Shown piece by piece: positions 1 through 16,893 of a stretch of 64,000 nt of DNA. The DNA lies in assembly GCA_963693365.1 (NCBI GenBank), contig CAVNZM010000001.1, forward strand, positions 16,988,001-17,052,000, in the 5' to 3' direction. The notes under the pieces were generated by a model, which saw only the letters and a program-made list of their open reading frames with translations, ran no database searches and was not told the DNA's origin. Source of the DNA: Amoebidium appalachense. Its lineage: Eukaryota; Ichthyosporea. Each line of letters begins with the position of its first letter. The stretch's first letter is position 1. The translations under genes were made by a program, and so were the position numbers.

Positions 1-15
1 CACACACACACACAG

Positions 16-3527
<3,512 letters not shown>

Positions 3528-3883
3528 GCGGTGGTTGGTTTTGGCGTGCTCTCTCTTTTCTTTTTGGCATGACGTGTGTGTGCTTGTTTTGTGTAAATGT
3601 GTTTGTGTGTGTGTTGGGGGGGGGAGGGGGGGGGGGGGGGCTGCCTTTTTGAACTTCCGATTTCTTTTGGTTTGCATTCAAATATTCATGCAAATGCCTG
3701 ATGAAACAGTGAAGGGATATCCGGTATCGAGCACCCACCACCCATGACTACCAAAGACTGACCCCTTGGCACCGCATAGATATAAATAGAAACATTGTGA
3801 ACATGATTACGATCTACGATCGTCTGCTGGTTGGATGCTGTCTTGTGAGCTAGTGGGCACTTGTCTATATGTGTGTAGGTGTC

Positions 3884-3916
<33 letters not shown>

Positions 3917-4540
3917 TGGGGGGGGGGGGGATGATGTAACAATGGTGATTTCGTGAAGGTTAGCCATTGCAATTTTGGTTTTACATAACGAAGGACCTTG
4001 AGGCTGGTACTGAAACACAGACGTCATATGTACTGTCTGTGTGAGTAGTAAACGAACGTGGTGCGTGACAACTTGAGTCATGATTTGAAACGCTTATTAT
4101 GCTTTCCAGCACCAGCTAATAGTATATATATACTGCAGTTGTGCGTAGCTTGTTTGCCGATAAAGCCAATATTTAACAATGTAATGATGTTTTTGCCAAT
4201 AAAAAGTTCATGAAGAGTTCCAGTTTGTTTGAATCGATAATGAAGTTGGTGTGACCATATGCATGGCCCGTGGTTGCTCTAAATACATACACAGGGTCAC
4301 GTGTTCTCAAATTCTCTTTCTGCTTTTCGCTTTGGCGGATTTGAAAGATAATGGTGCTGCGGTGGCAATATGCCTGTACTTAGGCATGAATTCACCTGGC
4401 CATGGAATATAGTAATACTCTTCGTTCACTTCCCACCCCAAGCATGCATGATAAGGCATTTTTTAATTTGAAATGGGGGGTTGGGCATGCGCAGTAGTAA
4501 GTATTGAGGTCCCGGGCCCCCCTTACGGTGGGTCCCCCAG

Positions 4541-4576
<36 letters not shown>

Positions 4577-4833
4577 GCTGACCACCGGCCTGGGTGGGTC
4601 CCCCCCTTCCCCCCCCCCCCCGCCCTCCCTAAGCTGACCACTGGTTTGGGTGGGTCCCCCCTTCCCCCCCCCCCTCCCTTCCGGGGGAGGGGGGACCCAC
4701 CTCTTTGGTGGGTCAAGGTGGGTCCCCCCTCCCCCCTCTCCCCCCCTCCGTCCCCCCCTCCCCCCGCGCGGGGAGCCGACAGGACCCTCCGCGCCGACCG
4801 CGGCTGCGCACCCTCTCAATGTTTTTGGGCGGC

Positions 4834-4869
<36 letters not shown>

Positions 4870-6939
4870 TTTTTTTTTTATCCACGGTGACCACCATCAC
4901 ACTATCATAAAGTTTGTACTACGTCGTCTTAGCTTCCCTTTCTTTTAACAAGTGCTTCAAATTTTGATTAGGACAAATCTATCTGCACAACATGAAGCAA
5001 TTTTTGTGCCGTGTAGACGTGGGACCCTGTGTGTATTTGTCCGTAAGGTGGGTGGGCATTCGGCACTGCTAATCACTGTGGTGGCCTTACAGTGTGTGAG
5101 TAAATGCCGTGCCACATGTGCAAGCTGCGTGGACGCAATGCCACTATACCCTTAGCATGTGCGAAATTACATGGCATTTTACGTGTGTGCACCAGAGAAG
5201 AGGGTGTGTGCACACGTGTGCGTGTGGTTGTCGCTGCGCATGTGTGTCTCACTGCGTGTTTGTCTGTGTGTGTGTTTGGGTGCTTATGTGTGGGTCACGG
5301 TGTTGTGTGCGTGTGTGTTTGTCAGTGATTGAGAGTCTTCTCAAATTCTCTGGCACAAATTTGCACACACGCGTGTGCCTTCCGTGGCATGTGTGTTTGA
5401 ATTGCCATAATGTGTGTGTGTGTGTGTGTGTGTGTGTTTCTGTTTTTGATGATGAACATTGGTGGATGATGCATGGATGAAGTTGTGATATATAGAGAGC
5501 AAAAAAGGCGGCGCGGTGGTGTGATGGTGGTGGGTGGGGGGGGGGGGGGGGGGGGGAGGGGGGGGGGAGGGGGGGGGAGGGGGGGGGGGGGGGAGGGGGG
5601 GGGGGGGAGGGATAATAAGGGGAAGCAGTTAAAGAGGAAAAAATTACTTCAGCCTAAATGTGCACGTGCGCCCCGTGTGCACACTCATCATTATGTTCCA
5701 CTACAGAGCCAGCATGATATTACCCTACGGCAGTCTGTGAGCGTATTGGAGAGCGTGTGCGCGCGTGTATGTGTGCCTGTGTGTACATGTGCAAGTGTGC
5801 TTTACTGTACATCGTCGAGAAAGTCGGTGGTCATGAACAACAGGTCATTACGGTCTTGGTATGAGCTTGAGATCCTAACCAAGGGGCGTAAAGAGGGGGA
5901 GGCCCACACGGGCCTGCATACGTTCCGGGGGAGGGGGGGGGAGGTGGGGGGGGGGGGGGGGGGGGGGAGGGGGGGGGGGGGGGGGAGGGGAGAGGGGGGG
6001 ATGCCTAGCTAATAAGCAGGTCATTGACCCAGGGTCCGAGTGATAATTGATATATACCAAGAGTGGGTGTAGGAAAGGTGCCGATGCCATCATGTTTTCA
6101 AGTGGGCCAATATACATACTCACTGATCAAAAGTTTTATTTTTTGGTAATTTTTGGGTAGAACACCTACCTACTCGGCCAGCAGAGGGGTGGGGGGTCCC
6201 TTCCTCCCCCACCCCACCCCCCCCCAGTCCCCCCAACTTTTTACTACCCCCCTCCTCCCTCCCCGTTTCCAAATCAAAAGGTTTAGGTGATGATTAATGT
6301 TCTTGTGATATATCCTGTGGATATCAGAAGCAAACCAGTTCACTTCAAGAGTACCGTGTGAATCGAACCAGTGACGCACAACGTGAACATGTAGCTGAAA
6401 CTTTTGCAAAAACGTTTTCATAAAACAAACAAAAAAGTATGAATAGAGGCTCCGGACTCTCCTAGTCTCCTAGTCTCGAGTACATGCAAGGATTCACAAA
6501 ATCATTGTATCTACAGTACATCATGAGTAGATTTAAAGCTTTGATAATAACTGACAGACGGTGCCCTCGCCGGCTTAAGTCAGTGTCTTAGGTGTCCGTG
6601 AGGCACGTGGGAACTGCCGTCTTCCACTTGGTCTAACTTTTAAAGTCGCTATTAGCGAATCACCCAAAATAAACATCGAATCACCAAGGCATCACTCTTT
6701 CGGAGATCATGCCATCCGGGTAGCCACTAGTCGACATTTACCAGCGGTTTCCTTTAGCGGGCCTTGGTTTTTTAATATGATAATACATTACTTGTTGTTA
6801 TAGTGTAGTCACTGACCAGCAGTATTTTTATTACTGTAGCAAATTAGGGGCTGGGCTAATCGACAGCTTCTGAGACTCCATGGCATGCAGTATATGAGTC
6901 ATCCAGAGGGTGTCCTTAAACTCAATAATTGCCCTGCAG
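3528..6939. other. Intergenic stretch: G/C-run blocks and unique AT-rich DNA, no gene recognised
   Basis: The stretch contains G-runs near 3617-3640, a T-run then G-run at 3890-3930, and a C-rich block at 4518-4870 built around repeated GTGGGTCCCCCC and AAGCTGACCAC words. It also has weak GT-rich DNA at 5180-5430 and interrupted poly-G blocks at 5533-5610 and 5930-6000. Then 6000-6900 is unique DNA without a convincing reading frame. Upstream exons of the EGF-module gene could lie here, but I could not identify any. Confidence 0.7.
4198..4203 (+). promoter_or_regulatory. Possible poly(A) signal AATAAA for SYF2
   Basis: This is a canonical AATAAA about 670 nt after the SYF2 stop in otherwise unique, AT-rich DNA. 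Use as the SYF2 3' end is inference, because it would imply a long 3' UTR that includes G/T homopolymers. Confidence 0.3.
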
Positions 6940-7077
6940 ATGTCGACGAGTGCACGTTAAGCAGCCACAACTGTGCCGCTGGCACTGCCACATGTACCAA
7001 CACGGCCGGATCATACACCTGCACCTGCAACCTTGGCTTCACAGACGGGGGCATATATAATGGCACAATGTGCCCAG
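6940..7077 (+). CDS. Calcium-binding EGF-like module, exon 1 of 4 seen
   Basis: The exon lies between acceptor CTGCAG and donor GTCTGC and is phase 1-1, the usual phase for shuffled EGF modules. The translation begins DVDEC, the calcium-binding signature. It continues with the spacing C-x6-C-x6-C-x8-C-x-C to a final Cys in GTMC, so all six cysteines are present. The NTAGSYTC segment carries the Asn and aromatic residues of cbEGF consensus. Such modules occur in secreted or cell-surface proteins. No upstream exon, signal peptide or start codon was recognised, so the parent protein is unknown. Confidence 0.85.
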
Positions 7078-7861
7078 GTCTGCCACCCTCTTGAGCTCTT
7101 GTCTCGCTCCACGCACATGTACATGTGCAGAGGACTCTCTGCAGTCCGTTGCCGCTATTTCAAGCCCTCTTTGTCGCTTGCTATGAACAGTATCATAACC
7201 GTTTCCGTTGACATCATGGGCACGCCGTCGAGGTTTACTAATTAGAGCACACTGACACATGTCCACCCTTCGAGCAATGAAGAAACACGAAATCAAACAA
7301 TATCAAAAATACTGCCAGCAAACAAAATCCAAAATACTATTTCAGAGTATCCTAGAATACATGCCGTGACAAGGCTGCTTGAATGAAGGACAATGAGTAT
7401 GGCATCGGCTTCGAGTCCATGCATCTCTCTCAGTGGTAACAGACTGATTTCACTTGCCTCTTGCCTCAACTATACGGGCCCTTACATGCCAAGCGGCGGC
7501 TGTAGATAGAGGGGAGTGAATGAGTTTGATAGCATTTCTTCAGCAGCCAAAGAAAGTCAGTTTATGTCCCCCTAAACCCTCGTTACGTCGCAACGGGGGG
7601 GGGGGGGGGAGGAGGAGGGGGGGAGGGGGGGGGGGGGGGGAAGGAGGGGCATGAATGCAAGTGGAAGCTGGAATCGAAATATATTGAGATATATTCAGCA
7701 TCGAGCTCCCTACAGACTCTGAGACACAAATAACCTTCTCACAGCCATATTATTTAGAAATAAGAACAGAGACAGAAATCCAATTCGAATAGTCGGCCGG
7801 CCCGTAGCCTTTTCCCATACAGTCTGGAGGGACGTTCTAGTGCAAAACTTTCCCGGTGCGA

Positions 7862-7995
7862 GAATTTCCTTTTTGCCCCTCCCCCCCCCCCCCCCCCCCC
7901 CCCCCCCCAAATCGTACCCCCGGGCTGGCCCTTCTCTCCCCCCCCTCCCCCCCCCCCCCCCCAATCTATATAAATATATAGTGATGATATGATAC

Positions 7996-8072
<77 letters not shown>
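7862..8072 (+). repeat. Poly-C tracts followed by (GT)n array, intron of EGF gene
   Basis: Two C-runs (about 7879-7908 and 7938-7962) precede a short AT segment and a GT array (about 7999-8072) that ends about 60 nt before the acceptor of the degenerate EGF exon. This is one of the few GT arrays on the coding strand of a plus-strand gene. Confidence 0.85.
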
Positions 8073-8073
<1 letters not shown>

Positions 8074-8133
8074 CTTTTGTGCTCCTTTTTGGCATGAACC
8101 ACTTTCTCTCTTCTTATCCTTCTTCTCCTGCAG

Positions 8134-8257
8134 ATGCCGACGAGTGCAGGTCAAACATCCACAGCTTCTCCACCACTGCCGCATGTACCAACACAGGCGG
8201 GTCATTCACCTGCGCCTGTAAACCCGGTTACAGAGGGAACGGCTTTAACCTGCTCAG
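8134..8257 (+). CDS. Degenerate EGF-like module, exon 2 of 4 seen
   Basis: The exon lies between acceptor CTGCAG and donor GTATGT. The DADEC start and the segment NTGGSFTCACKPGYRGNG make it an EGF module. Two of the six cysteines are missing: the second (HSF where the neighbours have HNC or DNC) and the sixth (FNLL where they have VTC). With the donor used here the exon ends in phase 2 instead of 1, so it would not join exon 3 in frame. It may be a decayed or skipped module. Confidence 0.6.
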
Positions 8258-8800
8258 GTATGTCACCCGGGCCATGTGCTCAGATTCAAATGACGTGTTA
8301 AAGCTATGCTAGTTACTTGATTAACGGATTAAAGTGATGCAGAATCACGATTCCGAGGTGTTACATATATTAGTAAATTTAGGTCCGCATGAGAACCGCC
8401 TGGTGCAGGACCGGTAACTGCCCGATAGATTGTTTGAAGCAGTCAGAGTCATAGCATTCGTTCGTACAACTCATCTCATACTTAGCTGACTCTTGAAGAC
8501 GTGTGGGCCTGCCGTCGGCGGATGCCCGGGCTTTGTAACAAACCAACAACTTGAAATATGCACTGTGCACAGCCAAGAGACTAACAACGGCCCCGTCAAC
8601 AGCTTACATTCCGTGATCCCCACTGACTCTCTCTCTCTCTCTCCCCCCCCCCCCCCCCCCCCCCTCCCCCCCCCCCTCCCCCCCCCCCCCCCCCCAAAAA
8701 AAAAAAAAAAAAAAAAAGAAAAACACACACACACACCGTGGCACATAAACACACCCCACACGCACACACCATCCTTGAAAACAAACACCTACCACAACAG

Positions 8801-8926
8801 ATATCGATGAGTGCATGTGGAGTGCTGATAACTGCTCCACCGAAGCAGGCTGTACCGACACAGATGGATCGTTCACCTGCGCCTGTTGGCCCGGATACAC
8901 AGGAAATGGTGTAACATGCACGCAAG
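8801..8926 (+). CDS. Calcium-binding EGF-like module, exon 3 of 4 seen
   Basis: The acceptor is ACAACAG and the donor GTTAAG, in phase 1-1. The translation starts DIDEC, has six cysteines (DNC, AGC, FTC, AC, VTC), a DTDGSFTC turn and the GYTGNG motif. The intron before it holds C- and A-homopolymers followed by short CA runs. Reading on past the donor gives an immediate TAA, so splicing, or a stop directly after CTQG, are the two possibilities. Confidence 0.82.
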
Positions 8927-9277
8927 GTTAAGTACCCTTCCAAGTTAATCCTGGGGAGGGGGGGATGGGGTACGCGGAGGCGGGGGCAGGGGGGCACGTT
9001 CGGTTCTGCTAGTCTTTGGCCAAGACGCCGGTTGACTCGCCTAGTGCTGCTGAAACAAACAAAGCATTTCCTGGGAACACACTGTGAGAGGTTGAGGGGC
9101 CGAAACCCATGCTTTTGTGCCACTGGAGGCAATGCCATATGAACCCACTGATGAGCTCCCTCCCATAAACTTTGTAACTAACCAACAACTTGAAATGTGC
9201 ACTGTGCGCTGCTAAGCAACTTCACATCAACAGCTTAAATTCCATAATCCGCACTGACTCCCCCTCCCCCCTCCCCT

Positions 9278-9317
<40 letters not shown>

Positions 9318-9379
9318 CCCTGTGACACACCCCACACATACACAACGTGATCCTCGACTACAAACACCCACCACAACAG

Positions 9380-9508
9380 ATGTCGATGAGTGCACGGCAA
9401 ACAGCCACAACTGCGCCGTCGATGCTTCCTGTAGCAACACAGCTGGATCGTTCACCTGCGCCTGCAACACCGGATACACGGGAGATGGTGTAACATGCAC
9501 ACTATCAG
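9380..9508 (+). CDS. Calcium-binding EGF-like module, exon 4 of 4 seen (possibly terminal)
   Basis: The acceptor is ACAACAG and the translation starts DVDEC, with all six cysteines (HNC, ASC, FTC, AC, VTC) and the GYTGDG motif. The flanking intron closely resembles that of exon 3, down to the words before the acceptor, so exons 3 and 4 look like a tandem exon duplication. At the 3' end either the donor GTTGAG is used (phase 1) or the reading frame stops at TGA two codons later. No further EGF exon is seen before the cyclophilin gene. Confidence 0.82.
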
Positions 9509-10023
9509 GTTGAGATGGTGTAGCATTATCGAACTTTGTCGGTGACAGTTCTAGTATGTTCATGGTCCAAGCAGTATGCTACATTCTGAGAGCTGAAGAT
9601 TTTATTTAGAGATGGTTTTGGTGTCGCATTGTACTACGCAGCATTGCCACAACTTAATTGATTTGAGGTTCAAATGCATGCATGGACCCGAATAATTCAT
9701 CACTACATGTATGTACACTAGTAGTGTCCAAACACAATCACGTTTTGCCTAATTTCATCGTGTGTTGTCAATGAGTATCAATTCCCAAACTATGCCAATA
9801 TGTGACGGTTTAACAACTGCATCGTGAAGGTGACGTGCATAAGACAAGTCGCAGTTTACCAAATCAACATGAACCTTGTTTTATTCACCTTGTATAAAAG
9901 TTTGTTTTAATTTTTTCAATTGTTAAATGTGTAACCATGGAATGATATTGAGGGCCAACATCTAGCTGCATGCTCCATAAAATTACACGTTTCATTGCTG
10001 TCAAAGTGAAAACATCCAAATAT

Positions 10024-10057
<34 letters not shown>

Positions 10058-10133
10058 ACCACCACCACCACTGGAAACGCGTGTGAAGCCTTGATGATAC
10101 ACATAAACACACACACACACACACACACACATA

Positions 10134-10174
<41 letters not shown>

Positions 10175-10193
10175 ACAAACACACACAAACACA

Positions 10194-10230
<37 letters not shown>

Positions 10231-10440
10231 ACACGGTTCATAGGATAGGGGTTAGGAGTTGGGCCGCTTTGTGTGTGCACGCGCTCGGCGACGGGCTCGT
10301 GTGTGTTACATGTGCAAAGTTTAATGTGCAAGTAGTAGTAAAAACTTTGATTTTAAAAAAATTGGTGGGGTGCGCATCACGCTATGATCCAGTCTGACCC
10401 GAAAGTGGTCAATAAATCGACCTAAAAGAAACCCTTTTAA

Positions 10441-11110
10441 TTTGTTAGGGATTCTTGATTTTGAAACGGGGGGGGGGGGGGTGGGGGGTGGGGATTGTCG
10501 CTGGATTGGGGGGGGGGAGGGGACCCAACCATCCCCTTGGACAGGTGAGTCCAACCCCCCGGAAGGGGGGGGGGGGGGGGGGGGGCACCACCCCCCAAAC
10601 TAGCAGGGGAGGGGGGGGGGGGGGGGGGGAGACCCACCACCCACCTGGGTAGGTGCCCCCCCCTCCCCCCAGGGGAGGGGGGAAATTTTTAAAACCCACC
10701 AACCCCATAGGCTGCATTCAAGGCTTTCTCAAATAACCTGATCATCATAGTATAGTACTATGATTTAGCAGCGGTTTACATACATTCCCCAACACGTAAA
10801 CACTGAGGCTAAAGTCACTCTTGATCACCTGAAACTCAGGCTACGTAAGGTCATACTCCCCCCCCTCCCCCCTCCCCCACCCTACCCGGGGTCCCCTGTT
10901 CCCCTCCCCCCCCCTCCCCCCCTCCCCCCCCCCTCCCCCCCCCCCCCCCCCCCCACCCCGCTTTGCGCTCGTCTCTAGTCGCCCCACCGCGCATACACAC
11001 AGCACACACTTTCACACGTCTTCAATTCACACGCACCTGCACAAGCATGTACCACACACGCAGAGGAGGTGCACAAACTTTGACCAGCGATGAGCACCCG
11101 ACATGAACTG
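10441..11110 (+). repeat. Diverged direct duplication, unit 1 (partner at 12670-13400)
   Basis: Shared words occur in the same order in both units: GATTCTTGA followed by TTTGAAACGGGG, then AGCAGCGGTTTACATACA, ACGTAAACA, GAGGCT, a C-run block, GTCTCTAGTCGC or GTCTCCAGTCGC, TTCACACG-like and CATGTACCAC words, and GACCAGCGATGAGCAC or GACCAGCAATGAGCAC. The units differ by many substitutions and by homopolymer length. Confidence 0.75.
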
Positions 11111-11242
11111 TTACATGCACTGTGGATACTCACCCACACCACACACACATACATTCCTCACCACACAGATACGCACAACGAACACCGCATATTAAGCACG
11201 ATAACTTTGCCCCCAATACTAACTTAGAAATAGTTGACCGTT

Positions 11243-11535
<293 letters not shown>

Positions 11536-11930
11536 CATGTGACACTGTGTGTGTGTGTGCGCGCGCATGTGTGTGTGTGTGTGTGTGCGTGTTGTGGGTG
11601 TGTGTGTGCGTGCGCAATGCCATGTGCACATGCATTTACTTGTGTGGTAAACGAGCAGGGTGAGGAAGGGGGGGGAGGGGGAGGTGAGTGATGCGGGAGG
11701 CCTAGGGGCCGGGGGGAGGGGAGGGGGGCGGAGGGGGGTGGGAGGGGGAGGAGGGGGGGAGAGGGGGGAAGGAGTCGGGTCGTAACGAAAATGTTATGGA
11801 GCATATAGTACACATTTGCCAAAGCAGGCTTTGCAGCAAAGAACACACAATGAATAGTGCATCCGGCGGCAGAAGAAGAGCACCAGCACTAAGGGGTGGT
11901 AAATGTGTGTGTGGGTGCGTATGTGCCACG

Positions 11931-12025
<95 letters not shown>

Positions 12026-12669
12026 TGGTGTGTATGACTGTGTGTGTGCATGGGGGGGGGGGGGGGGGGGGGAGGAGGAGGGGAGGATGTGCTTCATTGG
12101 CCAAAACGGGAGCAATCCCCCCCACCCACCCCTGTCCCCCCCCAAAAAAGTAACGAATATATGTACATCTTTGATGGATGGAAAAGTGGCTCTGGCCATG
12201 ATCACGCGCATGGGCGGGCCGGCGGGCCGGCGGGCCGGCGGGGGGGGGGGGGGGGGGGGGGGGATGGAGGGGGGGAGGGGGGGGGGGAGGGGGGAGGGGG
12301 AGAGGGGGACCCACCACCCCACCAACCCATTTGAGTCCTTCCCCCCCCGGGCCAGGGGGGGGGGGGACCGACCCACCCCTTCGGCTACCTTGGGGAGGGG
12401 GAGGTGGGGGGGGGAGGAGGTAGGTACCACCAGGACGGACGTCGATATTAACTAATCCCTTCCCCCCCCCCCCATTTTAAATTCAAAAATCCCTTGGTGC
12501 ATTCCACGTGTCGTACCGGGTATCCAAAAATTCATGTAGCCTATGGACAAGTTCATCAACCCGCAAGAACGTATGGTTGTGGTTGTTGTGGTGCTACGAC
12601 ATGCAATATCATTTTGCGGTGCTCTTGAGTTTAAATTTGAAAAACAAAACGCCCAACGTTAACTACCCA

Positions 12670-13125
12670 TTGCTTATGGATTCTTGAATTTGAAACGGGG
12701 AGCTCGAGGGGGCTAGTAGTAACTTGGGGAAGGGGGGGTAGGGGGTGGGGTGGGGTGTGTGTGTGGGGGGGGGGGGGGGGGGGAGGTGGTGGTGGGTCCC
12801 CCCTCCCACCACCACCTCCACCATCCCCCCCCCCCCCCTCCCCCTCCCCCCCCCCCCCCCCTCCCCCTCTCTCTCTCTCCCCTCCCCTCCCCCCTTTCCC
12901 TCACCCCACAGTGGAGGCTGCCATCGTGTGACTATATTTATATTAGATAACCTAATGATGGATCATGTTAGCAGCGGTTTACATACAGTACATAGCCAAA
13001 ACGTAAACATCGAGGCTGGCTCATAAACATGGTTCTTGGTTAGGTATGGGGGCCCTCCTTCACAATTGGTCACATGCAGGAAACTCAGGCAATATGCCCG
13101 GACCGTGTCATATAGTTACAGAATT

Positions 13126-13161
<36 letters not shown>

Positions 13162-13400
13162 CCCCGACCGTGTCATATTAGTTACTGAATTAACCCCCCC
13201 CCCCCTCCCCCCCTCCCCCCTCCCCCTCTCTCGCAGTCGTCTCCAGTCGCACTACCGCGTACACACACTAAGTCTTGCACACGTACTCAATTCACTTGCA
13301 CACGTATTTAGCTCACTTGCACGCACATGTACCACCCCCGACACACCCACGAGGTGTTTGAATCCGTCAGTGACCAGCAATGAGCACTCGCCATCGCAAA
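12670..13400 (+). repeat. Diverged direct duplication, unit 2 (partner at 10441-11110)
   Basis: This is the second unit of the duplication described at 10441, offset by about 2.23 kb. It contains two close copies of a short word (GACCGTGTCATAT.AGTTAC.GAATTA) on either side of a long C-run at about 13127-13160. Confidence 0.75.
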
Positions 13401-14073
13401 GACGAATGTCCTAATTATAACAGTTATTCACAGAGCATGTAGAGTTACACACGGCCTGGGCCCGCTACAAGTATGGTCACGTATGGTCCGTCCTTGATTT
13501 CTATTGGTTAATGTTGATGAACAGTCTTTTTGCCCTGAGAAGTCCCGCTCTCTCTACCAAGCGCCGTTTGTCGCGCGCTTGCGCCCGCGCGCGCGTGTGT
13601 GTACATGTGTATGTGGGGGGGGGGAGCACATTGTGATCGATATATCACTGACCGGCCGCGGTGCTGTGATGTCTACAGGCAAGAGAAACCTTGCAGTCAA
13701 AAACACTGGGCATGCAGGTATAGTAGAGTAGACACAGCCTCAAAGGGAGCCCATCACAGCACATATGTGTGAACCACACATGCCTTGAATCAAATAACTT
13801 TCTCGCTCGAAAAGGCTACCATTACCGTCGCACTGTGTGCATAGGGGAGCATTTGCTCTCCTCGACACCTGTTTAAAAATTCTGACGGAATGACGCACAA
13901 CAGCAGCTGAGCAGTACACATGCCCATAAAGGTACAAGTGGGCCGGGGGAGCCGGCATGTGCCCACAGGGGTACACATGACACCCCTCCTTAACAGACAC
14001 GCACATAATTGAACGTCACAAGAAAACCACCAGCTTCCCAGGTCCCCCACAGGAGGGTAAGCATTGTGCTATA

Positions 14074-14079
14074 TTTATT
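14074..14079 (-). promoter_or_regulatory. Poly(A) signal AATAAA of the cyclophilin gene
   Basis: The minus strand reads TAATAAATA here, about 130 nt after the cyclophilin stop. The distance and orientation fit a 3' end signal. Confidence 0.6.
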
Positions 14080-14209
14080 AGATTTCTATACCATCATTTT
14101 CCTCGGGGAAAAAAAAAAAATCGCACGCACACAGGGCATACCGACACGTGTTGTCGCTCAATTCTTATATGAACCGACACACCCATAGTGTGCATACTCA
14201 TAAAATTGT

Positions 14210-14464
14210 TTACAACTGGCCGCAGTTAGCAATCTCAACCTTCTGGCTGGTCTTGCCGCTCTGGGAGCCGACGGCCTCGATCCTCTTAATCACATCCATA
14301 CCCTCCACAACACTGCCGAACACAACGTGCTTGCCGTCGAGCCACGCGGTCTTTGCTGTGCAGATAAAGAACTGGGAGCCGTTTGTGTTGGGTCCAGCGT
14401 TGGCCATGGAGAGGATGCCCGGGCCGGTGTGCTTGAGGGTGAAGTTCTCGTCGGCAAACTTGGC

Positions 14465-14506
<42 letters not shown>

Positions 14507-14770
14507 GTCACCACCCTGGCACATGAACTGAGGGATCACACTGCAAACATGAAAGAAGTCAGTAAAACGTAGGGGAGGGGGGAGGGGGGGGAGGGAGATA
14601 AGAAACCGACACCGGTGGAGTAGTATAAAAAACAACCAACACAACAAGGTGTGCTGGATATCACGTGAAAACCAAAACACAAAAATGCAAGCATGGAGGA
14701 CTGGGCCTGCTGAAAGCATGATGGTGGCCCACGGATAGAGGCAGAAGGGTGGAGGTGCTGGTGGTGGTGG

Positions 14771-14803
<33 letters not shown>

Positions 14804-16368
14804 GAGAAGGGGGGGGGGGGGGGGGGGGGGGGGGCATGAGCTGTGCGAGCAAAAGTAAGCACACACAAGTGCGATGTGGTGGACCAAAGTGTTACCCCCC
14901 CCCAAAAAAAAGCGAAGCCGTGTGTTAGATAGGTGGGGATATTGTGCGGGTGGGAGGGAAGGGGGGGGGGGGGGGGGGAGCACAGCAGTCTTGGTCTATC
15001 CAAGAACCTACACCGGCGGTGCCCATATTTCATAACTACCACCTACTGCTAACATCTGAAAAACCTCCACACATAACTCCATTAATCTTCCCCCCCCCCC
15101 CCTCCCTCTCGTGCCCCAAAACACACGTAAGAAGACTAATTATAACCAGGCTTTTTCCTAAAAAGGGTCATAACAAAGGAGGGCAACTCTTACCGGTGGA
15201 AGGTGGAGTTCTTGAAGCCGAAGCCCTTCTCACCAGTGCACAGGGCACGGAAGTTCTCAGCAGTCTTGGGCACCACATCGGCACGGAGCTGGGGGGGAAC
15301 ACGAATGTCAGACGACCAAAACATCCTTTCGGACATTGTCACCTCGACAAAGAGTTTAACGTGGAGGCAAAGTCTTCGAAAGAGCAAAATCTTCGGAAAG
15401 AAGGAAAGGAGCCGTGTGGGGAGGAATTAAGGTTGGGTGTGTGCGTGTGCGTGTGCGTGTGTGTGCATGTGTTTTGGGGGGAGGGGGGGGAGAGGAAAGG
15501 GGAGGGTGGGGGGTGGGGGGGGGGGGGGGTAAAGAGATGCATACATCGGTAGAGAGGGACAAGCAAGAAAAATGCTGTACAGGTGCATCGAAACAGACTG
15601 GGCGGTTAAGTGAAGCAAGGTGCACGCACGCAGGAAAGAGAAGAAGCAGAAGCTCACTACCACAGTTGACTGCAAGCTCTTGAAAGCCGTGGGAAGTGGG
15701 GAGGAGCGCACTCAATCAGGATGGAGAGTAAGCAATGGAACGGGGGAATTTCCGGGGGAGGGGGGGGGGAAGGGGGAGGGCGGCAGACTGCTGCGACAAA
15801 AAGGCGAAAGTTCCGTGGCAGATCAGTCAGACAGCGCACAGAGAGCAGCGAGCGTGTGTGGGGGGGTGGAGCGTTGGGGTGGGTTGGGGTAGGGGCTTTG
15901 AGGGGAATGGAGGGGGAAGGGGGAGGGGAAGAGAGGAGGGCAAGAGAGAGCTCGGGGAGGGACGGGGGGAGGTGGGTGAAGCACCACAAAGAGGGGTTGA
16001 ACTGAGACCACACGAGCAAAGCGAGGAGGGGTGGGGGGAGGTGGAGGAGAGGAGGAAAGGATGAGGGAGAGAGGGGGGGGGGGGGGGGGGGGGGGGGGGT
16101 GGGGGGGAGGGGGGGGGGGGGGGGGGGGGGGGGTATGTTGCTCTCTGAGCTTGGAGAGGTGTGTACGATCTGTCTCCCAGAAAAACTTAAGGTTTTTAGT
16201 TATTTTTAGTCAACCCATTTTGCAGGCTTTCCATGACATCAGTTGGCAGTTGGCCAGAGCAATTACTGCGACACCAGGCAGCCAAGAGGCAAAACCCACC
16301 TCCATGACGACGCGGCCAGCGGGGGCACCGCCGACGGTCATGTCGAAGAAAACCTTAGGGTTGGCCAT
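14210..16368 (-). CDS. PPIA: Cyclophilin A-type peptidyl-prolyl cis-trans isomerase (complete, 3 exons)
   Basis: It catalyses proline cis-trans isomerisation and is the cyclosporin-binding immunophilin, usually cytosolic; I see no targeting extension. Exons in coding order are 16300-16368, 15194-15288 and 14210-14540 (stop TAA at 14210-14212). They total 495 nt, or 164 aa, the normal size for a single-domain cyclophilin. The start [14 protein letters not shown] matches the family. The catalytic Arg lies in FHR at the exon 2/3 junction, followed by [20 protein letters not shown]. The substrate/cyclosporin-pocket Trp is in [12 protein letters not shown] and the end is VEIANCGQL. Phases are 0 and 2, with donors GTGGGT and GTAAGA and acceptors CCCCCAG and TTGCAG. 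The introns carry poly-C on the coding strand. A poly(A) signal follows at 14074-14079. Confidence 0.96.
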
Positions 16369-16893
16369 TTTGACTGTGAAGTGATTCCGTGGAACGAGAA
16401 ACTTGTAGGTGAATGTTGTCGTGTTTGATTTTATAGCTGGTGTCCGGGCAAGAGCGCGTGACATGAGATTTTTTCATTGCTACACAAACAGACCTGATAT
16501 TACGGTGTTGGTATTTTTAAACTCCAATATTGACATGCTATTATAAATAGTGAGGAAATAAAGATTCTAAAGGACGGATATAACAGGAAATCGGGAAATT
16601 CAATTTAATTGGTTAGAGGCTCTTCCCTGCATTCTTTTGCTAAGCAAGCATGGATAAAAATCACCATTTTGTAAAGACATCTGCGCTATTTTAGGGTATA
16701 TAAGAAAAATAATATTATAAAACTGGCAATATTTATTCGCACAAGCTTAACCACTGCTGTCCTAAAGCTAAATTACTCCTCCGAGTTCCGGAAACGGAAG
16801 ATTCCGAAGGAAGACTCAGCCTAGGCAAACGATTCCCCAGATGTCACGCATAGACATTGGCTCCTATCCCGCGCCAGGCTTTGATTCGTCTAC

